Positions 1-5,959 of a DNA stretch of 8,866 nucleotides are shown piece after piece. Each line of letters opens with the position of its first letter. The first letter of the stretch is position 1. The notes below the pieces were generated by a model. It saw only the letters and a program-made list of their open reading frames with translations, searched no databases and was not told the DNA's origin. A program made the position numbers and the translations under genes. Source of the DNA: an uncultured Intrasporangium sp. (lineage in GTDB: Bacteria > Actinomycetota > Actinomycetes > Actinomycetales > Dermatophilaceae). The stretch spans positions 1-8,866 of the forward strand of contig CALMNV010000108.1 of assembly GCA_937873285.1 (NCBI GenBank), in the 5' to 3' direction.

Positions 1-1416
1 TTCTACCCGCTCGCCGAGGCGAGCCCGATCATCCGCGACCTGGGCCTCGACGCCCACGGGCTGGCCTGGGCGCGCGCGCCGCACGTGCTCGCGCACCCAC
101 TCGATGACGGCCGGGCCGCAGTGCTCCACGCCCGGGTCGAGGACACCGCCGCCGCGTTGGATGCCTCGGCGCCGGGCGACGGTGCCGCCTGGATGGAGAT
201 GTTCGCCGAGTGGGAGCGGGTCCGCGACCCGCTGCTCGACTCACTCTTCACCCCCTTCCCGCCCGTGTCCGGTGCCAGCCGGCTGCTGCGCCGGCTCGGC
301 ACGTCCGGCGCCGTGGAGTTCGCCCGGATGGCGCTGACGCCAGTCCGCCGGCTCGCCCGGGAGCGCTTTCGCGGCGACGAGGCGGCGCTGCTGCTGACCG
401 GCAACGCCCTGCACACCGACATTCCTCCGGACGCTGCCGGCAGTGGCATGTTCGGCTGGCTGCTCGCCATGCTGGGCCAGGACGTCGGCTTTCCCGTGCC
501 CCGCGGCGGAGCCCAGGAGCTGGCCTTCGCGCTGCGCCGCCGCGCGGAGGCGGCCGGTGTGCAGTTCCGCACGCACGCCCGGGTGACGGGCATCGAGGTG
601 CGAGGTGGCCGCGCCGCCCGGGTCGCGCTCGCCGACGGGGGTGGTGTGGACGTGCGTCGGGCGGTGCTCGCCGACGTGTCGGCGCCGGCTCTCTATGAGC
701 AGCTGCTCGCGCCGGAGCACGTCCCGCCACGGCTGCGCCGTGACCTCGACCGGTTCGAGTGGGACAACGCGACGGTCAAGGTCAACTGGGCCCTCGACCG
801 TCCGGTGCCCTGGACGGCCCCGGACGTGGGCAGAGCCGGCACTGTGCACCTCGGGGTGGACGTCGACGGCTTCGTCGACTTCGCCGCAGACCTGACGGTC
901 GGGCGGGTGCCGCAGCGTCCCTTCATCCTCTTCGGCGCGATGACGACCTCCGACCCGACGCGCTCACCGGCCGGCACCGAGTCGGCCTGGGCCTACACCC
1001 ATGTCCCGCGCGACGTCGACTGGTCCGGTGGCCGGCTCGAGCAGCACGTCGCCCGCATCGAGGATGCGCTGGAGCGGGTCGCACCGGGTTTCCGTGCCGC
1101 GACGATCGCCCGGCACGTGCAGTCGCCCGCCGACCTGGAGGCCCTTGACGCCAACCTCGTCGGCGGTGCCGTCAACGGCGGCAGCTCGGCGCTGCACCAG
1201 CAGCTCGTCTTCCGGCCGACGCCGGGGCTCGGCCGCCCCGAGACCCCAGTGCCGGGGCTGTTCCTTGCCAGCGCGTCGGCCCATCCGGGCGGTGGGGTGC
1301 ACGGGGCCTGCGGCTGGAACGCCGCGCGGGCGGCGTTGGGGTCGGGCAGCCGCACCGGGTCGGTGCGCCGGGCGCTGGCCCGCACCGCCTGGTCGCGGCT
1401 GCTCAGCCCGGAGTGA
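1..1416 (+). CDS. FAD-dependent oxidoreductase, phytoene desaturase/PYROXD2-like (5' partial)
   Basis: The reading frame is open from base 1, so the true start lies upstream; 471 residues are visible. The C-terminal part around bases 1250-1345 reads PGLFLASASAHPGGGV followed by HGACGWNAARAAL. This is the FAD-binding end typical of the COG1233 phytoene dehydrogenase/PYROXD2-like flavoproteins (a 'GLF-AS-HPGGG' stretch). The N-terminal GxGxxG dinucleotide-binding segment, roughly the first 50-60 residues in the family, falls outside the window. The family includes carotenoid desaturases and many uncharacterised flavin oxidoreductases. No carotenoid genes lie nearby, so I would not call it crtI. 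It ends inside the convergent SRPBCC gene (14-nt tail-to-tail overlap), with no room for a terminator between them. The family call is firm; the substrate is unknown. Confidence 0.88.
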   Translation, partial: FYPLAEASPIIRDLGLDAHGLAWARAPHVLAHPLDDGRAAVLHARVEDTAAALDASAPGDGAAWMEMFAEWERVRDPLLDSLFTPFPPVSGASRLLRRLGTSGAVEFARMALTPVRRLARERFRGDEAALLLTGNALHTDIPPDAAGSGMFGWLLAMLGQDVGFPVPRGGAQELAFALRRRAEAAGVQFRTHARVTGIEVRGGRAARVALADGGGVDVRRAVLADVSAPALYEQLLAPEHVPPRLRRDLDRFEWDNATVKVNWALDRPVPWTAPDVGRAGTVHLGVDVDGFVDFAADLTVGRVPQRPFILFGAMTTSDPTRSPAGTESAWAYTHVPRDVDWSGGRLEQHVARIEDALERVAPGFRAATIARHVQSPADLEALDANLVGGAVNGGSSALHQQLVFRPTPGLGRPETPVPGLFLASASAHPGGGVHGACGWNAARAALGSGSRTGSVRRALARTAWSRLLSPE

Positions 1417-1882
1417 TCGACTGGCGGTGCCGCCCCTCGGCGAGCAGGGCCAGCCGGGCGAGGGACTCCCGGTTGCGCGGCACGAGCAGCGCCTGCCGGA
1501 CCGGCTTGGGCACGAGCTTCCCGGGTCCGGCGACAGCGTCCTCGCGCATGCGCACGATGCACGCCTGGGCTGAGATCGGCTCCAAGGTGAGGAACACGTG
1601 CGCCTCGCCGATCGGCCACCCCCGAGCCTTGAGCACCAGCTCCTCGAGGGGCCGCACCCGCAGCACCTGCGACGTGTCGTTGAGCAAGGCCGGCCACACC
1701 CCTGCGGAGTGGTGGATCTGCGACGCCTGTCCGGGCCACGCGTCGTCGACCTCCCGGATCCGGGACGCGCCGACGACCCACGTCGCGTAGAGCCAGCCGT
1801 CGCAGAGCACCGCCCAGACCGCCTCCACCGGCGCCTGGACCTGCCTGCTGACCTCGGCCGAGTCCTGCGCCTCGATGCCCAT
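1403..1882 (-). CDS. SRPBCC-family (polyketide cyclase/START-like) protein
   Basis: A 159-residue protein of about the usual length for single-domain SRPBCC proteins. It begins MGIEAQDSAEVSRQVQAPVE and continues AVWAVLCDGW. The 'V-x-APVEAVWAVL-DG' opening is the typical first strand plus helix of the START/Bet v1-like lipid-binding fold. Later segments (SRIREVDDAWPG, then LKARGWPIGEAHVFLTLEP) fit the alternating strands of the fold. The ATG at 1882 is chosen because GGGAGG sits 6 nt upstream on the minus strand. The frame stays open further upstream, but only through the tandem repeat array, and that extension has no family-like sequence. Members bind hydrophobic ligands or act as cyclases/dehydratases; the ligand here cannot be told. 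It is a neighbour of the flavin oxidoreductase but is transcribed towards it, so they are not one operon. Confidence 0.85.
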   Translation of the reverse strand: MGIEAQDSAEVSRQVQAPVEAVWAVLCDGWLYATWVVGASRIREVDDAWPGQASQIHHSAGVWPALLNDTSQVLRVRPLEELVLKARGWPIGEAHVFLTLEPISAQACIVRMREDAVAGPGKLVPKPVRQALLVPRNRESLARLALLAEGRHRQSITPG

Positions 1883-1888
1883 CCGATG

Positions 1889-1894
1889 CCTCCC
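1889..1894 (-). promoter_or_regulatory. Ribosome binding site of the SRPBCC gene
   Basis: The minus strand reads GGGAGG, then 6 nt, then ATG at 1882. This is a near-ideal Shine-Dalgarno sequence, and it decides the start against the longer frame that runs back through the repeat array. Confidence 0.8.
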
Positions 1895-2158
1895 GCGTGT
1901 CTGCCCGATCGCAACCCAGCAACCCCGACAGCCGACACCTACCCCGCAAGCGGGTGCCCCACCCTCCACCCCGTCGAGTGGCCACTTCCGCACGCCCCAA
2001 CCCATCGAGTGGCCACTTCCGCACACCCCACCCCGTCGAGTGGCCACTTCCGCACACCCCAACCCGTCGAGTGGCCACTTCCGCCCACCTCCCAACCGTC
2101 GACTGGCCACTTCCGCACACCCCAACCCGTCGAGTGGCCACTTCCGCACACCCCAACC

Positions 2159-2203
2159 CGTCGAGTGGTCACTCGCGTCCGGGACAGAAATGACCACTCG
2201 ACG
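2159..2203. repeat. Inverted repeat in the first double-length unit
   Basis: CGTCGAGTGGTCA (2159-2171) and TGACCACTCGACG (2191-2203) are perfect 13-bp inverted arms around a 19-nt loop (2172-2190). The unit is therefore two repeat cores facing each other. It is followed by AAACGGGGCCCC, where GGGGCCCC (2208-2215) is itself palindromic. Confidence 0.9.
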
Positions 2204-2253
2204 AAACGGGGCCCCCCACCCCGTCGAGTGGCCACTTCCGCACACCTCCCAAC

Positions 2254-2298
2254 CGTCGACTGGTCACTCGCGTCCGGGACAGAAATGACCACTCGACG
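2254..2298. repeat. Inverted repeat in the second double-length unit (one mismatch)
   Basis: CGTCGACTGGTCA (2254-2266) faces TGACCACTCGACG (2286-2298) across a 19-nt loop. The left arm carries the GAC variant, so one of 13 pairs is broken with no compensating change. Bases 2261-2311 are identical to 2166-2216 (51 bp), so the two double-length units are recent copies of each other. Confidence 0.88.
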
Positions 2299-2343
2299 AA
2301 ACGGGGCCCCCGACCCGTCGAGTGACCACTTCCGTCGTGGGCA

Positions 2344-2374
2344 CTGACTGCGGCCCCAGCACGGTCCCTACGCT
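2344..2374 (+). promoter_or_regulatory. Likely promoter of the LigD-polymerase/pab operon
   Basis: TACGCT at 2369-2374 is a good actinobacterial -10 box (TANNNT). CTGACT at 2344-2349 is a 4/6 match to a -35 box with a 19-nt spacer. The -10 box is only 7 nt before the ATG at 2382, so the transcript would begin at or next to the start codon and be leaderless. No Shine-Dalgarno sequence is visible, which agrees. The last repeat unit of the array ends at 2334, just upstream of the -35. Confidence 0.6.
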
Positions 2375-2381
2375 GGGCGCC

Positions 2382-3365
2382 ATGACCCCCGCGCCGAGCA
2401 AGGCCCCGGCGGTGTCGCTCGACGTCGGCGACCGCACGATCCGGCTGACCAGTCCCGGCCGGGTCTACTTCTCCGAGCGCGGCGAGACCAAGCTCGACCT
2501 GGCGCGCTACTACCTCGCCGTGGGCCCCGGCATCGTGCGCGCCCTGCGCGAGCGCCCCTGCATGCTGCACCGCTTTCCCAAGGGCGTCGACGGGCCGAAG
2601 GTTCACCAGAAGCGGCTGCCGGCCGGCGCGCCGCCCTGGGTGGAGACAGTGCGGCTGCACTTCCCGCGCCACGGTCTGCACGCCGACGAGCTGTGTGTCA
2701 CCGAGCTCGCGAGCGTCGTCTGGGCGGTCCAGATGAGCACCGTGGAGTTCCACCCGTGGAACTCCCGCCGAGCCGACACCGAGAAGCCCGACGAGTGGCG
2801 CATCGACCTCGACCCCATGCCGCAGTGCCCGTTCGACACGGTGCGCCGCGCCGCGGCGGCCACCCGGGAGGTGCTGGACGAGCTCGGCGCGGTCGGATGG
2901 CCCAAGACGTCGGGAGGCCGAGGCCTGCACGTCTACGTGCGGATCCGCCCCGACCTGGGAAGCCGCGACGTGCGCCGGGCTGCGCTCGCGTTCGCGCGGG
3001 AGGTGGAGCGCCGGCTGCCGGACGAGGTCACGACGACGTGGTGGCGACGGGACCGATCGCCGCGCGATCTGTTCGTCGACTACAACCAGAACGCGCGCGA
3101 CCACACCGTCGCGGCGGCATACAGCGTGCGGGGCAACCCGCGCGGCACCGTGTCGGCGCCGGTGACGTGGGATGAGGTGGCCGACCTCGAGCCGCAGGAC
3201 TTCACCATCGCGACGATGCCCCAGCGGTTCGCAAGGCTGGGCGACCTCCACGACGGCATCGACGAGGCGGTGTTCGACCTGAGGCCGCTGCTGGAGTGGG
3301 CCGAGCGCGACGAGCGCGCCGGGGCGCCCACGCCGGTGGAGCCAGGGGAGCCGGACGAGGCGTGA
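2382..3365 (+). CDS. Stand-alone LigD-type DNA polymerase/primase (NHEJ polymerase domain)
   Basis: A 327-residue protein covering only the archaeo-eukaryotic primase-type polymerase domain of LigD; no ligase or nuclease domain is present. The visible motifs are ordered as in the family. CMLHRFPKGVDG (60-71) is followed by VHQKRLP. WRIDLDP carries the two catalytic metal-binding aspartates D142 and D144. KTSGGRGLHVYV (175-186) is the SGxxGxH nucleotide-binding motif. DLFVDYNQN contains the third acidic residue, D233. Known homologues add nucleotides or ribonucleotides at broken DNA ends during Ku-dependent end joining, and actinobacteria often carry this domain as a separate gene. No Ku or ligase gene is in the window. 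The start at 2382 fits a leaderless promoter. A start at 2322 would lie inside the repeat array and add 20 residues unlike the family. The stop overlaps the next gene's GTG by 4 nt. Confidence 0.92.
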   Translation: MTPAPSKAPAVSLDVGDRTIRLTSPGRVYFSERGETKLDLARYYLAVGPGIVRALRERPCMLHRFPKGVDGPKVHQKRLPAGAPPWVETVRLHFPRHGLHADELCVTELASVVWAVQMSTVEFHPWNSRRADTEKPDEWRIDLDPMPQCPFDTVRRAAAATREVLDELGAVGWPKTSGGRGLHVYVRIRPDLGSRDVRRAALAFAREVERRLPDEVTTTWWRRDRSPRDLFVDYNQNARDHTVAAAYSVRGNPRGTVSAPVTWDEVADLEPQDFTIATMPQRFARLGDLHDGIDEAVFDLRPLLEWAERDERAGAPTPVEPGEPDEA

Positions 3366-4396
3366 GGGTCGATCACGCCTGCTTCGGCGACCGCCACGCG
3401 CGGGACGTCGTCGACGTGCGCCACGGCGAGGCGGCGGTCGCCGCCCTCGACCGCACCGGGTTCTGGGCCGTCGTCGTGACCTTCGAGGGCGCGGTGACCG
3501 CCGTCCGGTTCGCCGACCTCCGACCGGGTCCCTCGCCCGACCGGGCCGCTCCGCGATGGACCGCGGTCGGGTCCACGTGGTCGAGCTCGCTCGGCCACAC
3601 GGCATACGTCTCGGGGGTCGAGGAGGTGCGTCGCCGCATCGCGGCCGGCGAGGTCTACCAGGTGAACCTGTGCCGGGTGCTGACGGCGCCCCTCCTGCCG
3701 GACGCCGACCTCGACGCTCTGCACGCGCTCGTGCGCCGCGGCAACCCCGCGCCGTATGCCGCCCGGATCCGCTGCGACGAGGCCGGGCTCGACGTCGTGA
3801 GCGCGTCGCCCGAGCTCTTTCTCGCCGTCGAGGAGGGACGGCTCGTGACCCGGCCCATCAAGGGCACGGCCGCCACGGCCGAGGCCATGCTGCCCAAGGA
3901 CCGCGCCGAGAACGTCATGATCGTCGACCTGGTCCGCAACGACCTGTCAGCGGTGTGCGAGCCCGGCACGGTGTCCGTCGACGAGCTGTGCGCGCAGGAG
4001 AGCCACCCCGGCCTCGTCCACCTCGTCTCGACGGTCGGCGGCCGGCTGCGGGCCGGGATGTCGTGGCGCGACATCCTGGCCGCCACGACTCCAGCGGGCT
4101 CGGTCTCGGGGGCGCCGAAGTCCAGCGCGCTGCGCGCCATCCGCGACCTGGAGCCGGTCCCCCGGGGGCCCTACTGTGGCGCCGTCGGCTGGGTCGACGC
4201 CGACCGGCAGGAGGCGCGCCTTGCCGTCGGCATCCGCACCTTCTGGGCCGAGCGTGCGGCCGACGGCCGACGGGTGCTGCGGCTGGGGACCGGGGCGGGC
4301 ATCACCTGGCACTCCGACCCGGAGGGGGAGTGGGCCGAGACGCAGCTGAAGGCGGCTCGACTGGTCGGGCTGGCATCAGGCAGGGTGGTGCCATGA
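3362..4396 (+). CDS. pabB: Aminodeoxychorismate synthase component I
   Basis: A 344-residue chorismate-binding enzyme that converts chorismate plus ammonia (supplied by PabA) into 4-amino-4-deoxychorismate, the first step to p-aminobenzoate and folate. The catalytic domain shows IAAGEVYQVNLCR (93-105), SASPELFL (147-154), RPIKGT (164-169), KDRAENVMIVDLVRNDL (179-195), PAGSVSGAPK (244-253) and LGTGAGITWHSDPEGEW (308-324). K167 in PIKGT corresponds to the nucleophilic lysine of PabB (K274 in E. coli). Anthranilate synthase has alanine there, so PabB is preferred over TrpE. It is about 100 residues shorter than E. coli PabB, with the N-terminal half reduced to about 80 residues. The GTG start overlaps the TGA of the polymerase gene (GTGA), implying translational coupling. 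No pabA/trpG partner is visible. Confidence 0.92.
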   Translation: MRVDHACFGDRHARDVVDVRHGEAAVAALDRTGFWAVVVTFEGAVTAVRFADLRPGPSPDRAAPRWTAVGSTWSSSLGHTAYVSGVEEVRRRIAAGEVYQVNLCRVLTAPLLPDADLDALHALVRRGNPAPYAARIRCDEAGLDVVSASPELFLAVEEGRLVTRPIKGTAATAEAMLPKDRAENVMIVDLVRNDLSAVCEPGTVSVDELCAQESHPGLVHLVSTVGGRLRAGMSWRDILAATTPAGSVSGAPKSSALRAIRDLEPVPRGPYCGAVGWVDADRQEARLAVGIRTFWAERAADGRRVLRLGTGAGITWHSDPEGEWAETQLKAARLVGLASGRVVP

Positions 4397-4434
4397 TGAG
4401 CGTCGCGAGGGCGGGAGCCCGATGGGACCGGTGA
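4393..4434 (+). other. 13-codon relay ORF between pabB and pabC (possible coupling element)
   Basis: The ATG at 4393 overlaps the pabB stop (ATGA). The ORF reads MMSVARAGARWDR, and its TGA at 4432-4434 overlaps a GTG at 4431 that is in frame with pabC (GTGA). Ribosomes leaving pabB could re-initiate here and end exactly at a pabC start. The peptide has no recognisable family, so if functional it would be a coupling device. It could equally be chance. Confidence 0.3.
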
Positions 4435-5276
4435 GCCCTGCCCTGCCCCGGGTGTGGGTGGACGGACAGCTCGTCGACCCGCACGCACCGTCCGTCTCGG
4501 CGGTGGACCATGCCGTCACGGTGGGCGACGCGGTCTTCGAGACGGTCAAGGTGCAGGACGGCATGCCGTTCGCCCTGACCAGGCACCATCGCCGGCTGCT
4601 GCGCTCAGCCGCGGGTCTCGGCCTGCCTGAGCCCGACCTCGACATGATCCGCACGGGCATCGAGGCGGTCCTCGACGGGCCGGCGCTCGATTTCGGCCGC
4701 TTGCGCTACAGCGTGACCGGCGGTCTCGGCCCGCTGGGATCGGACCGCGGCGGCGCGCCGCTGACCTACATCGTGCTCGCCGGCCCGCAGCCACGGCCAC
4801 CCAGCTCGGGCCGGGTGACCGTCGTGCCGTGGGTGCGCAACGAGCGCTCCGCGGTGGCCGGGCTGAAGACGACGTCGTATGCCGAGAACGTCGTCGCGCT
4901 CGCCCGAGCCCATGAGCGCGGCGCCGTCGAGGCGGTCTTCGCCAACACCCGCGGCGAGCTGTGCGAGGGCACCGGCAGCAACATCTTCGTCGTCCTCGGC
5001 GGTCAGGTGCTCACCCCGCCGGCCACGTCGGGGCTGCTGCCGGGGATCACCCGCGAGCTCGTCCTCGAGTGGGCGGGGGAGGGCGGCATACGGGCCTGGG
5101 AGGAGACGCTGCCGCTGCGCATCCTCGAGGAGGCTGACGAGGTCTTCCTCACCTCGTCGACGAAGGACGTGCTGCCCGTCTCGGCGGTCGACGACCGGGA
5201 GCTGTTGCCCGGGCCGGTCACGGCTGCGCTCGCCGAGCTCTTCCGGCGCAACGCAGCGCGGGACATCGACCCGTGA
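4422..5276 (+). CDS. pabC: Aminodeoxychorismate lyase (class IV PLP enzyme)
   Basis: A 284-residue fold-type IV PLP protein, the usual length for PabC. It cleaves 4-amino-4-deoxychorismate to p-aminobenzoate and pyruvate, directly downstream of PabB's reaction. The opening VWVDGQLVDP and the VDHAVTVGDAVFET stretch (28-41) are typical. GLKTTSYAENV (147-157) holds K149, the expected PLP Schiff-base lysine. NTRGELCEGTGSNIFVV (175-191) is the cofactor phosphate/glutamate region (E182). LLPGITRE and VFLTSSTKDVLPV follow in family order. Branched-chain or D-amino-acid aminotransferases share the fold, but adjacency to pabB favours PabC. The start is ATG 4422, with GGGAG 4 nt away; GTG 4431 is an alternative that would suit the relay ORF. 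The stop overlaps the next gene by 4 nt. Confidence 0.88.
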   Translation: MGPVSPALPRVWVDGQLVDPHAPSVSAVDHAVTVGDAVFETVKVQDGMPFALTRHHRRLLRSAAGLGLPEPDLDMIRTGIEAVLDGPALDFGRLRYSVTGGLGPLGSDRGGAPLTYIVLAGPQPRPPSSGRVTVVPWVRNERSAVAGLKTTSYAENVVALARAHERGAVEAVFANTRGELCEGTGSNIFVVLGGQVLTPPATSGLLPGITRELVLEWAGEGGIRAWEETLPLRILEEADEVFLTSSTKDVLPVSAVDDRELLPGPVTAALAELFRRNAARDIDP

Positions 5277-5746
5277 CCGGCCGGCACGAGGCGCCCAGGC
5301 GGCCGGATGTCGACTACTCCGACCCGGACGTGCTCCTCGACGCCGACGAGGACACGTGGGCCTGGCGGGCCCGGCTGCGGCGCAACCGCACGACCGCGCT
5401 CGCCTACCGTGTGCTCGTCGGCGTGATCGGGGGCACGGTCACCGTCATCGGGCTCATCGCCGTGCCCGCTCCGGGGCCTGGCTGGCTCATCGTCTTCTTC
5501 GGCCTGACCATCCTCGCCAGCGAGTTCGAGTTCGCCCAGCGGGTGCTGCACTTCGCGCGGGTGCAGGTCGGTCGGTGGAACGCGTGGGTGCTGGCCCAGC
5601 CGATGTGGGGACGGCTGGCCGTCGGCGCGGCGACCCTGCTGGTGGTCTGGGCGGTCCTCTGGGGCTACTTCGCCTGGCAGGGGGTGCCCGGGCTGCTGCC
5701 CGACTGGGGCGAGCAGTGGCTGCGCCGGCTGCCCGGGGTGGAGTGA
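5273..5746 (+). CDS. PGPGW-motif small membrane protein (TIGR02611-like)
   Basis: A 157-residue membrane protein of unknown function. An acidic cytoplasmic-looking N-terminus (YSDPDVLLDADEDTW) leads to an arginine-rich stretch (RARLRRNRTT) and then a hydrophobic segment at about 45-65. The diagnostic PAPGPGWLIVFFGLTILA follows (66-82), with PGPGW at 67-71. A further hydrophobic segment lies at about 114-134. This matches the actinobacterial PGPGW/TIGR02611 transmembrane family, for which no function is established. The GTG start overlaps the pabC stop (GTGA), so it is the last gene of the operon. No strong terminator is seen before the tRNA promoter. Confidence 0.85.
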   Translation: MTGRHEAPRRPDVDYSDPDVLLDADEDTWAWRARLRRNRTTALAYRVLVGVIGGTVTVIGLIAVPAPGPGWLIVFFGLTILASEFEFAQRVLHFARVQVGRWNAWVLAQPMWGRLAVGAATLLVVWAVLWGYFAWQGVPGLLPDWGEQWLRRLPGVE

Positions 5747-5771
5747 GGGAAGCCGGGCGGTGGCCAAGCGA

Positions 5772-5802
5772 TTACCGCTGCTCGTGGGTGACCGGCTATC
5801 CT
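5772..5802 (+). promoter_or_regulatory. Candidate tRNA-Val promoter
   Basis: TATCCT at 5797-5802 is a good -10 box about 30 nt upstream of the mature tRNA. TTACCG at 5772-5777 is a weak -35 (3/6) with a 19-nt spacer. The position suits a short 5' leader to be removed by RNase P. Confidence 0.5.
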
Positions 5803-5832
5803 TCCCAAGCGTCGCTCCTGCGGGGGCGCCCT

Positions 5833-5906
5833 GGACGTGTAGCTCAGTTGGTTAGAGCGTTCGCTTCACACGCGAGAGGTCAGGGGTTCGAGTCCCTTCA
5901 CGTCCA
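5833..5906 (+). tRNA. tRNA-Val, anticodon CAC
   Basis: The 74-nt gene folds fully. The acceptor stem GGACGTG/CACGTCC is 7 perfect pairs. The D arm is GCTC/GAGC, and the anticodon stem TTCGC/GCGAG includes one U-G pair. The 7-nt loop TTCACAC gives anticodon CAC (reads GTG, valine). The variable loop is AGGTC, and the T arm is AGGGG/CCCTT with loop TTCGAGT. The discriminator is A5906. The following bases are CTCC, so CCA is not encoded and must be added after transcription. Confidence 0.97.
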
Positions 5907-5927
5907 CTCCTTGGGTCGACGTTCCAG

Positions 5928-5952
5928 CCCCCGACACCCGGCGTGTCGGGGG
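5928..5952 (+). terminator. Stem-loop terminator after tRNA-Val
   Basis: CCCCCGACAC (5928-5937) and GTGTCGGGGG (5943-5952) form a perfect 10-bp stem with a 5-nt loop, 21 nt after the tRNA. It is followed by TTGCGTCGT, a poor T-tract, as is common for actinobacterial terminators. The symmetric stem could also stop transcription arriving on the minus strand. Confidence 0.75.
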
Positions 5953-5959
5953 TTGCGTC

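Larger units (their letters stand above)
1973..2334. repeat. Tandem array of ten 31-bp-phased palindromic repeat units
   Basis: Units begin at 1973, 2004, 2035, 2066, 2098, 2129, 2160, 2223, 2255 and 2317. Spacings are 31 or 32 bp, or 62-63 bp after the two double-length units (2160 and 2255). The short unit has the core GTCGAGTGGCCACTTCCG followed by a CACACCCCAACCC-like spacer. AGTGGCCACT within the core is a perfect 10-bp palindrome. Units 2098 and 2255 carry GTCGACTGG instead of GTCGAGTGG. The last unit has AGTGACCACT. The array fills most of the divergent region between the SRPBCC gene (start 1882, minus) and the LigD-polymerase gene (start 2382, plus). Unit length is not a multiple of three and varies, so it is unlikely to be coding. 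The 31-bp spacing, near three helical turns, would put all cores on one DNA face. It could be a protein-binding array or a dispersed intergenic repeat family. Confidence 0.93.

Noticed and set aside
993..2156. Large minus-strand frames opposite the flavin oxidoreductase and polymerase genes
   Set aside because: They have low-complexity Arg/Gly/Ala-rich composition and no family features, as expected for antisense frames in GC-rich genes.
1973..2334. CRISPR array
   Set aside because: Units are joined directly with near-constant sequence. There are no unique spacers of even length and no cas genes.
1598..2347. Long open frames through the repeat array on both strands (repeat-peptide protein, or N-terminal extension of the SRPBCC protein)
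   Set aside because: The repeat simply lacks stop codons in most frames. Unit lengths of 31 and 32 bp shift the frame, several frames are open at once, and the SRPBCC start has a strong ribosome site at 1889-1894.
2322..2381. Upstream ATG at 2322 for the LigD-polymerase gene
   Set aside because: It begins inside the last repeat unit and adds 20 residues unlike the family. A leaderless promoter points to 2382.
3362..4396. Anthranilate synthase component I (TrpE)
   Set aside because: The motif is PIKGT with lysine, the PabB signature, and the next gene is a PabC-type lyase.
5885..5906. tRNA-Val 3' end as a phage/island attachment site
   Set aside because: No second copy of the tRNA 3' end and no integrase gene is found in the window. 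An island boundary could lie outside, but nothing here supports it.
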